Positions 6,835 through 15,598 of a stretch of DNA of 45,543 bases are shown piece after piece. Both the position numbers and the translations under genes were made by a program. Under the pieces are notes generated by a model that ran no database searches, was not told the DNA's origin, and was given only the letters and a program-made list of their open reading frames with translations. Every line of letters begins with the position of its first letter. The first letter of the stretch is position 1. The stretch comes from Taishania sp045629585 (lineage in GTDB: Bacteria > Bacteroidota > Bacteroidia > Flavobacteriales_D > Crocinitomicaceae), in NCBI GenBank assembly GCA_045629585.1, contig JAZQRM010000041.1, positions 1-45,543 of the forward strand, written 5' to 3'.

Positions 6835-7723
6835 GGGCAATCCTTAAAAGCTCGATGGTTTCTTCCAACCTTTTAGGATTATAATTTAAAACATTTTTTG
6901 CTTTATCCAAAATAAAACCGGTTTTTGGAGGTCTTTTTGCGGCTTGATTCAAAGTAGCAGAAGATATTTCAACTACTTGCTCGGTAGAATAACCACAGTA
7001 ATTAGCAATTCTATTGACAATCTCATTGATTGCTATGGTTTCAGGTCCACTAAGGTGAAAAATCCCTTTCTGCTCTAATTCACAAATACGAATACATCCC
7101 CAAGCTAAATCTGCCGCCCAAGTAGGTGCCCTAAACTGATCATTAACCAAACGCATTGGTTGCTGCTTTGGTAAAGCCTCCAAAGCCCATTCGATCAAGT
7201 TGCTTCGTGAAAGATTCTTGCCCGGCCCATAAATGATCATGGTACGCACAATAGACCAATTCAAAAAAGATCCATCAACTAAAAAATGTTCTGCATCAAC
7301 TTTACTTTGTGCATAAACACTTAAGGGATTTACAGCGTCATCTTCCCTATATGGGCCATTCTCGCCATCAAAGACAAAATCTGTTGAAAGTAATTGAAAA
7401 TGAATACTCCGATTCTCACAAATATCGACAAGATTCTTCACAGCTAGTACATTAACCACTTCACATAAATCAGGTTTATCTTCACATAGATCAACATTTG
7501 TTATTGCTGCAGTATGAATAATATGTGTTGGATTAAAGCTTTCTACAACAGCATTCACTTCATTAAAATCAGTAATGTCAACCGATTTATAATCACTTAA
7601 AGGACAATCCGGATTTCTGTTTTCACCTTGAGAAGTCGCAAGAAATGATGTGTTTTTGGCTATCAATTGTTGAACAATATGTTGTCCCAACAATCCATTT
7701 GAACCTGTAATAAGAATACGCAT
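6812..7723 (-). CDS. NAD(P)-dependent sugar epimerase/reductase, RmlD (dTDP-4-dehydrorhamnose reductase) family
   Basis: Extended short-chain dehydrogenase of 303 residues. The cofactor motif GSNGLLGQH is at residues 7-15, the Thr/Asp region (LLSTDFVFDGENGPY) at about 110-124, and the catalytic YxxxK (YAQSK) at about 136-140. The layout fits the RmlD substrate-binding family. No rmlA/B/C genes lie nearby, so a role in dTDP-rhamnose synthesis cannot be assumed; it may act on another nucleotide sugar. It starts 1 bp after the PspC gene stop. Confidence 0.85.
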   Translation of the reverse strand: MRILITGSNGLLGQHIVQQLIAKNTSFLATSQGENRNPDCPLSDYKSVDITDFNEVNAVVESFNPTHIIHTAAITNVDLCEDKPDLCEVVNVLAVKNLVDICENRSIHFQLLSTDFVFDGENGPYREDDAVNPLSVYAQSKVDAEHFLVDGSFLNWSIVRTMIIYGPGKNLSRSNLIEWALEALPKQQPMRLVNDQFRAPTWAADLAWGCIRICELEQKGIFHLSGPETIAINEIVNRIANYCGYSTEQVVEISSATLNQAAKRPPKTGFILDKAKNVLNYNPKRLEETIELLRIAHESRTII

Positions 7724-7724
7724 A

Positions 7725-7961
7725 TTAAATATCCCAAATTGAAGAAGACTTCGATTTTTTAGGTTTGAAATAATGTTTGTGCTCCAGAATCCACGCCATC
7801 ATCAAGTAAATAAACAATGAAGATCCTAAAGTTAAGAATGAAGCATAAATAAAACCTAAACGTACTTTACTTGAACGAATACCCATTTTTTTTGCCCACC
7901 ATTCACACACTCCATAAGAACGCATTTCAAAGTAGAACACAATTTTCTGAATAATTCGCAT
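7725..7961 (-). CDS. PspC-domain small membrane protein
   Basis: A 78-residue protein with the PspC core GVCEWWAKKMGIRSSKVRLGFIYASFLTLGSSLFIYLMMAWIL at about residues 17-60. This is an amphipathic stretch followed by one membrane helix, with a short basic cytoplasmic-type tail. PspC-like proteins sense envelope stress in some bacteria; in Bacteroidota this short form has no assigned role. It sits 25 bp below a DUF2851 gene, a pairing I recall from other Flavobacteriia. A TATATTTG box lies at 7982-7975. Confidence 0.78.
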   Translation of the reverse strand: MRIIQKIVFYFEMRSYGVCEWWAKKMGIRSSKVRLGFIYASFLTLGSSLFIYLMMAWILEHKHYFKPKKSKSSSIWDI

Positions 7962-7974
7962 TTAGATTTTTTTT

Positions 7975-7982
7975 CAAATATA
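7975..7982 (-). promoter_or_regulatory. Possible -7 box before the PspC gene
   Basis: TATATTTG matches TAnnTTTG 13 bp above the ATG at 7961. No TTG is found at the expected 17-23 bp spacing, so this is a weak internal promoter candidate. Confidence 0.4.
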
Positions 7983-7986
7983 CAGA

Positions 7987-9078
7987 TTAATCCAATTTTG
8001 CGGATAAGCTTTTATGTCCAATTGCACAATTAAGGCATTGTTTTTTCAAACAGTAGAATTTAGTCCACTCTAAAACACCTTGTGATTGCAATGCTGAAGC
8101 TATTGGATACATCTCTTTTTGCCACTTATCAACGATATTGTTTCTCTCAGCTGGAATCTGTGAAAACAATTGAATCACTTTTTGCTGTAAGACATCGTCT
8201 TCATTTAGGTAGGCCTCTATATAAATCGAAGGTAGAATAGCATTAATAAACAATTGATCAGCTACAAAATTTGTAAAAGGAATCGGCGCATTTTTATTCA
8301 TTTTAGCTAACCATATTTTTCGAAATTTTCGATAATCAGCAATGTAATCAATATCAATTCTCATCAGTTCCCAATTTTCAAACAGCCATCGTAACTGTAT
8401 CAATCTCTTCTGAGGTCTAGACGCTGGTCGAACGCCTTTAGTCTTAACATTGTTTACTTTCAAATTAGGATTACTTTCATCTAACCAATGTTTTTGCGTC
8501 CATTGCTTAAACATTTCCCCATTGGTAATATTCCCTAATACTTTTGCAGCTAATAGCATCAACCTATTCTTACTATCTAAAGAAGGAAACTCCTTTAAAA
8601 CCTCCTTCATCTTGCGTTCCAAACGAATTATAAAAGCATTAAAAAGAACACTCTCCTGAATAAATTCTGGAATTGTAGATTGAGCAAAGGAACACGGGTA
8701 AGATTGCCTAGCTTCACTCATCTTAATCCACTGTTCATAGGTTGTATAATTCAATCGATTTCGTAGCTCTAGCGTAGGGAGTATTAAATTATCATTAGGT
8801 TTATGGTTAAACACTACATGTAATATTACGTTATCATATTCTCTATCAAAATGGTGTTGATGAAGGAACCAATCGTTGGATTGTACGTGTATTTCGATAT
8901 GGCCATAAAGCTGTACACCATCTAAGATAATTCGAGCAAATAAAAAGTCAGGACCGGATTCAGAATGATTATATCTGCCGTAATCCAAGATCTCCAAATC
9001 CGCGCCATCAGTAGTTTTTAGATGTTTAGCATCGTAACTTTTGGTTTTCCAAATGTAATGTAAATAAGCTTCTTTCAT
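7987..9078 (-). CDS. DUF2851 family protein, function unknown
   Basis: The 363-residue protein matches the Bacteroidota family DUF2851 in its N-terminal half. Striking conserved polar residues run through that half: SGPDF at 41-45, GHIEIH at 59-64, DWFLHQHHFD at 69-78 and ILHVV at 85-89. Cysteines lie at C129 and, near the C-terminus, C343, C348 and C351 (C-x4-C-x2-C). This looks like a metal site plus a Cys cluster, but no activity is established that I know of. I prefer the ATG at 9078 over a GTG at 9084. The start codon lies inside a 9-bp inverted repeat. First gene of the run to 4261. Confidence 0.82.
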   Translation of the reverse strand: MKEAYLHYIWKTKSYDAKHLKTTDGADLEILDYGRYNHSESGPDFLFARIILDGVQLYGHIEIHVQSNDWFLHQHHFDREYDNVILHVVFNHKPNDNLILPTLELRNRLNYTTYEQWIKMSEARQSYPCSFAQSTIPEFIQESVLFNAFIIRLERKMKEVLKEFPSLDSKNRLMLLAAKVLGNITNGEMFKQWTQKHWLDESNPNLKVNNVKTKGVRPASRPQKRLIQLRWLFENWELMRIDIDYIADYRKFRKIWLAKMNKNAPIPFTNFVADQLFINAILPSIYIEAYLNEDDVLQQKVIQLFSQIPAERNNIVDKWQKEMYPIASALQSQGVLEWTKFYCLKKQCLNCAIGHKSLSAKLD

Positions 9079-9101
9079 ATACACATTAAGTTTGTGTATA
9101 T
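9077..9101. repeat. Perfect 9-bp inverted repeat over the DUF2851 start codon
   Basis: ATATACACA (9077-9085), a 7-nt loop and TGTGTATAT (9093-9101). The left arm contains the ATG at 9078-9076 on the minus strand, so an mRNA hairpin would hide the start codon. Alternatively it is a dimeric operator. Confidence 0.5.
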
Positions 9102-9111
9102 ATTAAGATAC

Positions 9112-9139
9112 AAAAAAAGGCTTGATTTCTCAAGCCTTT
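9112..9139 (-). terminator. Terminator after the OmpA-family gene
   Basis: A perfect 10-bp stem AAAGGCTTGA / TCAAGCCTTT with a 4-nt loop lies 5 bp below the stop at 9145, and TTTTG follows on the minus strand. It separates the OmpA gene from the DUF2851 run. Confidence 0.85.
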
Positions 9140-9144
9140 AAATT

Positions 9145-11298
9145 TTATTGTTTAACCGTTTTGAATTCTCGGTATGATACTGGTGCTTCTGGATCCGTCT
9201 CTGGATTGAAATTCATTCGAATAACTTTCCCTTCTGTACGTCTGTTCAACCCGTGAAGTTTATCAAACAAAGCCTTATCTTTTTTCTGGTATGAATTAAT
9301 TAAAGCTTCTGTTAGTTTTACTTCTGACCATCCTGCTACTATATTACCATCTTCATCACGAGGTGGTAACTCTTCAAAAAGATCACCATTACGATAAACA
9401 GTACGAGGCTCGTATTCACCTTTTCCAACAGGAATAATACGTCGTGGATCTACCCCTTGCTCTTCTACAAGATAAACATAACATTGATGTGCACGATTTT
9501 CAGATAAGGTCTGGTTACCTTTATCAGAACCACGTGAATCCGTATGTGAAGATAATTCTAATACCATGTTTGGATATTCTTCTAACAAAGTTTTAACGTA
9601 GTTTAATGAATCCTTAGAATTAATCTCATCATTCACTAACAATTCCCATTTAGCTAATTCGTAACGCACTTCCGGTAATCGAATTGGTTTTTTAGGCAAC
9701 AAGTTCATGTCTACAACGAAATTTTGGTCGTAACGTAATCCAACTGTAGTAATTTTTGAACCAGCTGCATCTTCATGGTAACCATTTTTTGCAACTGTAA
9801 TAGTATATGTTCCATTTTCGTTGATGTAACGTTCTCCATTAGGTTTCTTGTCCCAGAACACAACACCTTGTTTGTTTGTATAACCTTCCCAAGTTTCACC
9901 TGTAGTCGTTGAAGTCATCACTACTTTAGCATCTTCAATTTTCAAGTTTTTCTCTCTCAAATCAGATACAACAATTTTTATATCATATAAATAAGGAGGC
10001 AATTCATACTTCCAGATATCAGGTTTATTTTCTCCAAATTCGGATTTACGTTCAGACGTAAAATAACCTGTCCGATCAGTATGTTCTACCAACCAATAGT
10101 CATGATTACTAGAGTTAATAGGAGATCCTAAATTTACAGGATTAGTCCATTTATTAAGGTCTTCAACACGCTCAGCTCTAAATATATCTAAACCTCCGAT
10201 ACCTGGTTTACCATCTGTAGAATAAAATAAATCTCCATTTTCTGCGAAAGTAGGGAAACAATCTTTACCTGCTGTGTTTATTTCAGGCCCCATGTTTTTA
10301 GGTTTAGTCCAAGACTTAGACTTACGGTCGTATTCCGTGTACCACAAATCTAAATCACCATATCCACCTGGCATATCAGATGCAAAGATCATAAAACGGC
10401 CATCCTCTGAAAGAGCTGGGTGTCCAACAGAAATTGAATCATGTTCTTTAATATCTAATTTTGTAATATCCGTCCACTCTTTACCTTTTAAGGTTGCAAT
10501 ATAGATATCACATCCTAAATTTTGTTTTTTAACATTTGGACAACGAGTAAAGGCCATCGTTTTTCCGTTTGCAGAAAAAGATACAGTACCTTCATTATCT
10601 TCTGTATTGATTAACTCATTTTTTAAAACGTAAGGCTGGGTCCAGTTTCCAGATTTGTCTAACTCGGCTACCCAGATATCCATATAATTTTCACATGAAC
10701 GTGGATCAATTGCAGAACCAGTCGACCCAGGTCTAGATGAACCGAAATACATTACGCGGTCCTTCTTATCACCGAACATAGGTGCCATGTCAAAATTCTT
10801 AGAATTCACCTTTTGCTCATTGGTAACTTTGATTTTTGTTGACCAATCATTTACGTAAGTACTTTTCTTCTCAATCGCTTCTAAACCAACTGCAGCTCTA
10901 TTATCACCAGGAACTAATTTTTGGTATTCCTTGTAATTTTTGATGGCTTTACTATCCTGATTTAGTACACGATACATTTCTGCATTGTAAAAATAAATCA
11001 ACGGATTTTCTTGGTAATACTCCAGAATAATAGCTCGCTCGTACCATTCAGCAGCTTCAGTAAAACGTTCTGTCATGCGGTAGCTCTCTGCTGTCTTAAA
11101 AGCCATATCCCCTTTAGAACGCTTAGCTGAATTTCCTTTACGCGTAATTTTTGAATAAGCCAATGCGCACTTGTCAGCAGCCTCACAATAGTTCTCACTA
11201 ATGAATGATTGATTGGCGTTAAAAATTTCACGTGTTTGTGCTTGCGCAAATGCAGAAACTGACACAAAAGTCAACGCTAAGAGTAATTTATTGTTCAT
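9145..11298 (-). CDS. OmpA-family envelope protein with TPR, PD40 propeller and CRD (PorE-like)
   Basis: Exported protein of 717 residues with signal peptide MNNKLLLALTFVSVSAFAQAQ. Order of domains: TPR-like helices at about 25-150 and TolB/PD40 beta-propeller blades at about 165-420 (repeats such as GHPALSEDGRFMIFASDMPGG). A CNA-B/carboxypeptidase-regulatory domain at about 445-535 precedes an OmpA peptidoglycan-binding domain with LELSSHTDSRGSDKGNQTLSENRA at about 580-605. This is the layout of PorE, the peptidoglycan-linked T9SS protein of Porphyromonas. Several PorE/SprF-neighbour OmpA paralogues exist in flavobacteria, so membership in the T9SS is likely but not proved. A monocistronic unit with its own terminator. 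Confidence 0.85.
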   Translation of the reverse strand: MNNKLLLALTFVSVSAFAQAQTREIFNANQSFISENYCEAADKCALAYSKITRKGNSAKRSKGDMAFKTAESYRMTERFTEAAEWYERAIILEYYQENPLIYFYNAEMYRVLNQDSKAIKNYKEYQKLVPGDNRAAVGLEAIEKKSTYVNDWSTKIKVTNEQKVNSKNFDMAPMFGDKKDRVMYFGSSRPGSTGSAIDPRSCENYMDIWVAELDKSGNWTQPYVLKNELINTEDNEGTVSFSANGKTMAFTRCPNVKKQNLGCDIYIATLKGKEWTDITKLDIKEHDSISVGHPALSEDGRFMIFASDMPGGYGDLDLWYTEYDRKSKSWTKPKNMGPEINTAGKDCFPTFAENGDLFYSTDGKPGIGGLDIFRAERVEDLNKWTNPVNLGSPINSSNHDYWLVEHTDRTGYFTSERKSEFGENKPDIWKYELPPYLYDIKIVVSDLREKNLKIEDAKVVMTSTTTGETWEGYTNKQGVVFWDKKPNGERYINENGTYTITVAKNGYHEDAAGSKITTVGLRYDQNFVVDMNLLPKKPIRLPEVRYELAKWELLVNDEINSKDSLNYVKTLLEEYPNMVLELSSHTDSRGSDKGNQTLSENRAHQCYVYLVEEQGVDPRRIIPVGKGEYEPRTVYRNGDLFEELPPRDEDGNIVAGWSEVKLTEALINSYQKKDKALFDKLHGLNRRTEGKVIRMNFNPETDPEAPVSYREFKTVKQ

Positions 11299-11452
11299 GT
11301 TTTACGTTTTCTATGGTTAAAACGAAAATTTACGACGTTAAATTGTCCTAAATTTCATTTTATTTAATAAAAATCAACGCTAAATTTAATTTTTATTTTC
11401 AAATAACAATGCGTACAATTATATTTTATCGATAATAATATAACAAGTACAT

Positions 11453-12526
11453 CTAGTTTTCTAACAATTCATGGGTTTCACTGAAAGTTTCCCATTTATC
11501 CAGTAACCTTTGATAACCTTCAGGAAGCTCACTATCAAAAGAGAAAAATTCTTTTTTTGTCGGATGGTCAAAACCAAGTGTTTTTGCGTGCAACGCTTGC
11601 CCTGTGACTAATTCGAAGCAATTATCTATGAACTGTTTATACTTTGTTGTTTTTGGTCCTTTTAATGGGGCATCTCCACCATACTCAAGATCCCCAAAAA
11701 GTGTATGACCAATGTGCTTCATGTGGACTCTAATTTGGTGCGTACGACCTGTTTCTAGCTTGCATTCTACTAAAGTAACATAGCCAAAACGTTTTAACAC
11801 TTTATAATGAGTGACAGCATGTTTGCCATGATCTCCCTCCGGATAAACCACGAAAACTTTTCTATTTTTTAAAGAGCGACCAATATTTCCTTCCACTCGT
11901 CCATCCTCTTTTACATCTCCCCAAACTAACGCCCAATATCTGCGTTCGGTAGTCCTATCATGAAATTGTTTTGCAAGGTGGTTTAAAGCGTATTCAGTTT
12001 TTGCCACAACCATTATTCCTGTGGTATGCTTATCCAAACGATGAACCAAGCCTGGTCTTCCAAAATAATCACTTGGCATTGATGGTAGTTGATCAAAATG
12101 ATAAACCAAAGCGTTAACCATCGTCCCTGTGTAATTTCCATACCCCGGGTGCACAACCATATTCTCGGGTTTATTAACTACAACCAATTGATCGTCTTCA
12201 TAATGGATGTTTAATGGTATATCCTGTGGTAAAAGTTTAAGTTCTCGAATCGGATAAGGTAGCACTAAACTAACTTCGTCATGGGGCTTCACTCTGTAAT
12301 TTTGTTTAACCTTATTGCCATTCGCAATCACAAAACCACCTTTGGCTGCGTTCTGAATTTTATTTCTAGTCGTGTTTGGCATCCGATCCATTAGGAATTT
12401 ATCCACACGAATCATGGCTAAACCGGGTTCAGCTTTAAATTTATAATGTTCAAATAATTCTTCTTGCTCTTCTTGTTCCTCGTTAGGGTCAACCCCATCT
12501 ACATCAAACTCCTCTTCTAAGATCAT
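11453..12526 (-). CDS. rluD: RluA-family 23S rRNA pseudouridine synthase (RluD-like)
   Basis: It isomerises uridines of 23S rRNA. An acidic N-terminal extension (about residues 1-30, rich in Glu) precedes an S4 RNA-binding domain (about 36-90). The catalytic domain carries the signature HRLDKHTTGIMVVAKT at about residues 163-178, with its catalytic Asp. The basic C-terminal core includes LVECKLETGRTHQIRVHMKHIGH. Its ATG overlaps the stop of the T9SS cargo gene as TAATG, so translation is probably coupled. In flavobacteria rluD often follows a PASTA gene, which is the case here apart from the inserted cargo gene. Confidence 0.93.
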   Translation of the reverse strand: MILEEEFDVDGVDPNEEQEEQEELFEHYKFKAEPGLAMIRVDKFLMDRMPNTTRNKIQNAAKGGFVIANGNKVKQNYRVKPHDEVSLVLPYPIRELKLLPQDIPLNIHYEDDQLVVVNKPENMVVHPGYGNYTGTMVNALVYHFDQLPSMPSDYFGRPGLVHRLDKHTTGIMVVAKTEYALNHLAKQFHDRTTERRYWALVWGDVKEDGRVEGNIGRSLKNRKVFVVYPEGDHGKHAVTHYKVLKRFGYVTLVECKLETGRTHQIRVHMKHIGHTLFGDLEYGGDAPLKGPKTTKYKQFIDNCFELVTGQALHAKTLGFDHPTKKEFFSFDSELPEGYQRLLDKWETFSETHELLEN

Positions 12527-14778
12527 TATCTCTTAATCACTTTAATTGTATTTGCATATGCGCCCAACACTTCTATAAAATAGAACCCTGCTGGTTCGTC
12601 TTGTAAGTCTATCGATACATCTTGTGTACGCCTCAATTCACGTCCAGTCAAATCCCTTAAAACAAAGGTTTCACTCCCCGTTAATTCACCTTTAATAGTA
12701 ACGCTATTTGCGGTTGGATTTGGGTAAACTTCAAAGGATTTTCGCTCCATTTTCGGAACATCCATTTCATCATTCATTAAAGTAGAAAAAATGGGTCTCA
12801 CCATAACGCTTCCTGGTATCTCTGATTGCCACCAAGTTGTACCGAAATCGACACTATAGTAAGTATATTCTTTACGATCTGTATTACAATCTAAACCAAC
12901 ACCTAGTCTAGTTGCATCCAATTGTTTCCAACCTACATAAAATTTACCTGAAATAGGCACGGGATTTTCGGTCCAATAAGTGGTAAAGCCATTTCGTCCA
13001 TATCCGTAGGATGGTTGACGCAAATTAAAACCATTGTCTTCGTAAATTACAGCCCCAGGTCTTCCATTATTATCATCCCAAATAGTTAATTGAAATAAAA
13101 AATTAGTCACATTAATTACCGTTGGAACAAAACAGATGTCAACACCTATAATGGTATCTGCCATATAGGGGTCATACTGAATCGCTAGACGTGCCTGTGT
13201 TCCTTCTGGACCATATGCTTTTTCAGCAGAACCATCATCATAGGAATAATAATTTCTAAATGTTTGATAACTATAAGAAGTATCATTTGGTGGATAATTA
13301 GACCCAACAGGCACATTTGCAACAGTAACTACTTTAAAATCTTGATGATTTCCTGGTAAATTTGTTGGAAATTGGTATCCGGATATATCATGATAAGAAG
13401 TGTAAGTCGTACGTGGAGCATAATCTGGAATAGGCTGGCTAGGTGGATTATAGTTAACCAACGCTTGACCATTAATCGAGAATTGTCCATCCATAACCGC
13501 ATCGTGATAAACCATCACTTTTGCACCATTCGCGGAAGTTATATTCGCGCCCCCATTCAAGTAGGAGTTTCTGACCACGATCTGCCAATCGGTATTCATC
13601 TTCCCACTCGGGTCGTTTTTATAATGATCCCAAGGAACGCTCGAATACCTTTCTAACAAGGACTTTGTAGGATAAACCATAGCGAAATCCTCAATCAATG
13701 TATCTTGCATACCCGAAAAAGCTCTAACATTGACATAATCTAAATTAATATGATCTAAAGCCCCCGATAAACGCGCACGATTTACAAATCGAAATTGAAA
13801 TGCATCCGTGAAATAGATCTCATTTTTAATCGGAATATGTGCCATCTTAAAAGGTGTAGAACCAACTCCGCCACCTGCTGCCCAAATTCGTCTCCATTGA
13901 TCAGTCGACACGTCTTTAAATTGAAGAATTAAAGAATCAATATCCTCAGGGACATCTCCAAAACCTTCCATCTGATAAAGAAAAGAAATGTACAAAGAAT
14001 CAGCTTCAGAGTATCCTGAAAGATCAATTGGTTTAGATGTCAAATGATCGGCATACCCTGTAATAGTTGTCCCGATTGCATAAGGATAACCTTTACTATC
14101 CGTACCATCAAAAGTCATCACCCCAAGAGACCATGGATCTACTGCAAAACGATAATTATGATAAGCTTCATCATCTAACCACAAAGCTGATGGTTCTTGT
14201 ATATTTAAAAAGAATTGAGTTGCAGTAGCCTGCACTAAATCGGCTCCTGGAATATAAATTGTATCGGGAATATTAGGGATACCAATTGTGTCATAAATGT
14301 AATATGGAGGATAAACAGTAACATCCTCATAAACCGGAGGGTAGACAGCTAGATTACTATACCTAATTTCACGAGATGGGAAATTAATAATCGTTGTTGT
14401 TCCTAAATTAGCATCATAAACACGCTTAAATGTCTGACTTCTAGTAAACATTGTACCAGCCGGAAAAGCGGTTCCAACTGAATCAAGAAGACTAAAATAG
14501 ACTTCAGACTCTATACCAGGATCCGTAACAGAACCATTATACTGTTGAATTCTATTTTTACAGAAATCATCAAAAAAAGGCAAGCTAAGTGTATCTGTAA
14601 AATAGATAATAGTACTATCAAAAGAATTAGCTTTATTGGTTTTCAGCATACCGAATGGTTGCTCCATCAATTCAATATTATAAATTATAGGATCGACACC
14701 TTCTTGGCTATAGCTTGAAAAGGATATACTCCAAAATAAAGTATAAATTAAAACTCCTATTTTTTTACTTAGACGCAT
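12526..14778 (-). CDS. Secreted protein with T9SS type A sorting domain
   Basis: A 750-residue exported protein with a signal peptide at about residues 1-24 (ending SSYSQ). The long middle is rich in Tyr, Pro and Asp and has no clear catalytic motif that I recognise; parts resemble jellyroll or MAM-like surface modules. The last ~75 residues form a T9SS type A CTD: FEVYPNPTANSVTIKGEL, a DLTGRE strand turn, GFYFIEV and a terminal VIKR. It would be carried across the outer membrane and probably anchored. It overlaps the PASTA gene by 14 bp and rluD by 1 bp. Substrate or adhesive role unknown. Confidence 0.85.
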   Translation of the reverse strand: MRLSKKIGVLIYTLFWSISFSSYSQEGVDPIIYNIELMEQPFGMLKTNKANSFDSTIIYFTDTLSLPFFDDFCKNRIQQYNGSVTDPGIESEVYFSLLDSVGTAFPAGTMFTRSQTFKRVYDANLGTTTIINFPSREIRYSNLAVYPPVYEDVTVYPPYYIYDTIGIPNIPDTIYIPGADLVQATATQFFLNIQEPSALWLDDEAYHNYRFAVDPWSLGVMTFDGTDSKGYPYAIGTTITGYADHLTSKPIDLSGYSEADSLYISFLYQMEGFGDVPEDIDSLILQFKDVSTDQWRRIWAAGGGVGSTPFKMAHIPIKNEIYFTDAFQFRFVNRARLSGALDHINLDYVNVRAFSGMQDTLIEDFAMVYPTKSLLERYSSVPWDHYKNDPSGKMNTDWQIVVRNSYLNGGANITSANGAKVMVYHDAVMDGQFSINGQALVNYNPPSQPIPDYAPRTTYTSYHDISGYQFPTNLPGNHQDFKVVTVANVPVGSNYPPNDTSYSYQTFRNYYSYDDGSAEKAYGPEGTQARLAIQYDPYMADTIIGVDICFVPTVINVTNFLFQLTIWDDNNGRPGAVIYEDNGFNLRQPSYGYGRNGFTTYWTENPVPISGKFYVGWKQLDATRLGVGLDCNTDRKEYTYYSVDFGTTWWQSEIPGSVMVRPIFSTLMNDEMDVPKMERKSFEVYPNPTANSVTIKGELTGSETFVLRDLTGRELRRTQDVSIDLQDEPAGFYFIEVLGAYANTIKVIKR

Positions 14779-15550
14779 GTACAGTAATAGTTGAAGCTCC
14801 TGGTATAAAACGTTCTTCGAAATATTCCGGAGTTTGTAAGTTAATCAAAGCGTTACAAGAGTCAGCTGCTGTTGCGCAATCTTGACAAATCAACACTAAA
14901 TTTATATAGGGCATTCCACTTAATCTCGACTTTGCTTCGCACACGTTTAATCCTACTAAATTTGGCAATAGCACGTCCATAGTTTCAGCTCGCTTTCCAA
15001 TGATTAATGTAATCACAGCTCCAATTGGAACTTTCTTTACCTCCGTTATCCTTTTCCCTTGATAGAGCTGATCGATAACCGCACCAGCCGACTCAACAGA
15101 AGGTTTGTATTCAATTCTATATTTAAAACCTCTACTATTTAAAATATTTGTTGCAAAACGTTCCGATTTATCAATCAAAACAGGCAAATCAATTACTTGC
15201 GTATTCTTAGAAACTTTAACCCGTATAGTTCTACCACTTTTAACAAATACGTTTGTAATTTTAGAGGGCTTAGGATCTTGTGCAAGAACAGTTCCATCAG
15301 GTTTCGAAGGGTCATAAACGGACTCAGATACTTCATACAATAAATCTACACCACCTAGAATACTTCCTAAATTAGCCTCGTTTTTTCCAACCAAATTAGG
15401 GACTTCAATCTTTTCTCCTAAAGAAGTACTTGATTTAAGATAAATATTCAACAGAATAATCACGATAAAAAGAGACCCTATAATGGCAATGATATTCACC
15501 AAGAAAGATTTACTAAAAACTAAATTTTTTATTTTACTCAACGTACTCAT
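14765..15550 (-). CDS. PASTA-domain membrane protein
   Basis: The 261-residue protein has one N-terminal transmembrane helix (about 17-37). Three PASTA modules of about 65-70 residues follow, starting at KIEVPNLVGKNEANL, TQVIDLPVLIDKSE and MDVLLPNLVGLNVCEA. PASTA domains bind peptidoglycan or muropeptides. No kinase or transpeptidase domain is attached, as is usual for the stand-alone Bacteroidota type found near ddl and rluD. Four Cys in the last module (CEAKSRL, CQDCATAADSC) may form disulfides in the periplasm. A promoter lies directly upstream at 15570-15598. Confidence 0.88.
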   Translation of the reverse strand: MSTLSKIKNLVFSKSFLVNIIAIIGSLFIVIILLNIYLKSSTSLGEKIEVPNLVGKNEANLGSILGGVDLLYEVSESVYDPSKPDGTVLAQDPKPSKITNVFVKSGRTIRVKVSKNTQVIDLPVLIDKSERFATNILNSRGFKYRIEYKPSVESAGAVIDQLYQGKRITEVKKVPIGAVITLIIGKRAETMDVLLPNLVGLNVCEAKSRLSGMPYINLVLICQDCATAADSCNALINLQTPEYFEERFIPGASTITVHASK

Positions 15551-15569
15551 TTCGATATTACTATTGACG

Positions 15570-15598
15570 CAAAGATACGATTAAAAATTAGGTGACAA
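15570..15598 (-). promoter_or_regulatory. Promoter of PASTA-cargo-rluD
   Basis: TTG (15598-15596), 18-bp spacer, TATCTTTG (15577-15570) on the minus strand. It lies partly inside the end of the upstream LOG gene. The predicted leader before the ATG at 15550 is only about 13 nt. Confidence 0.7.
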
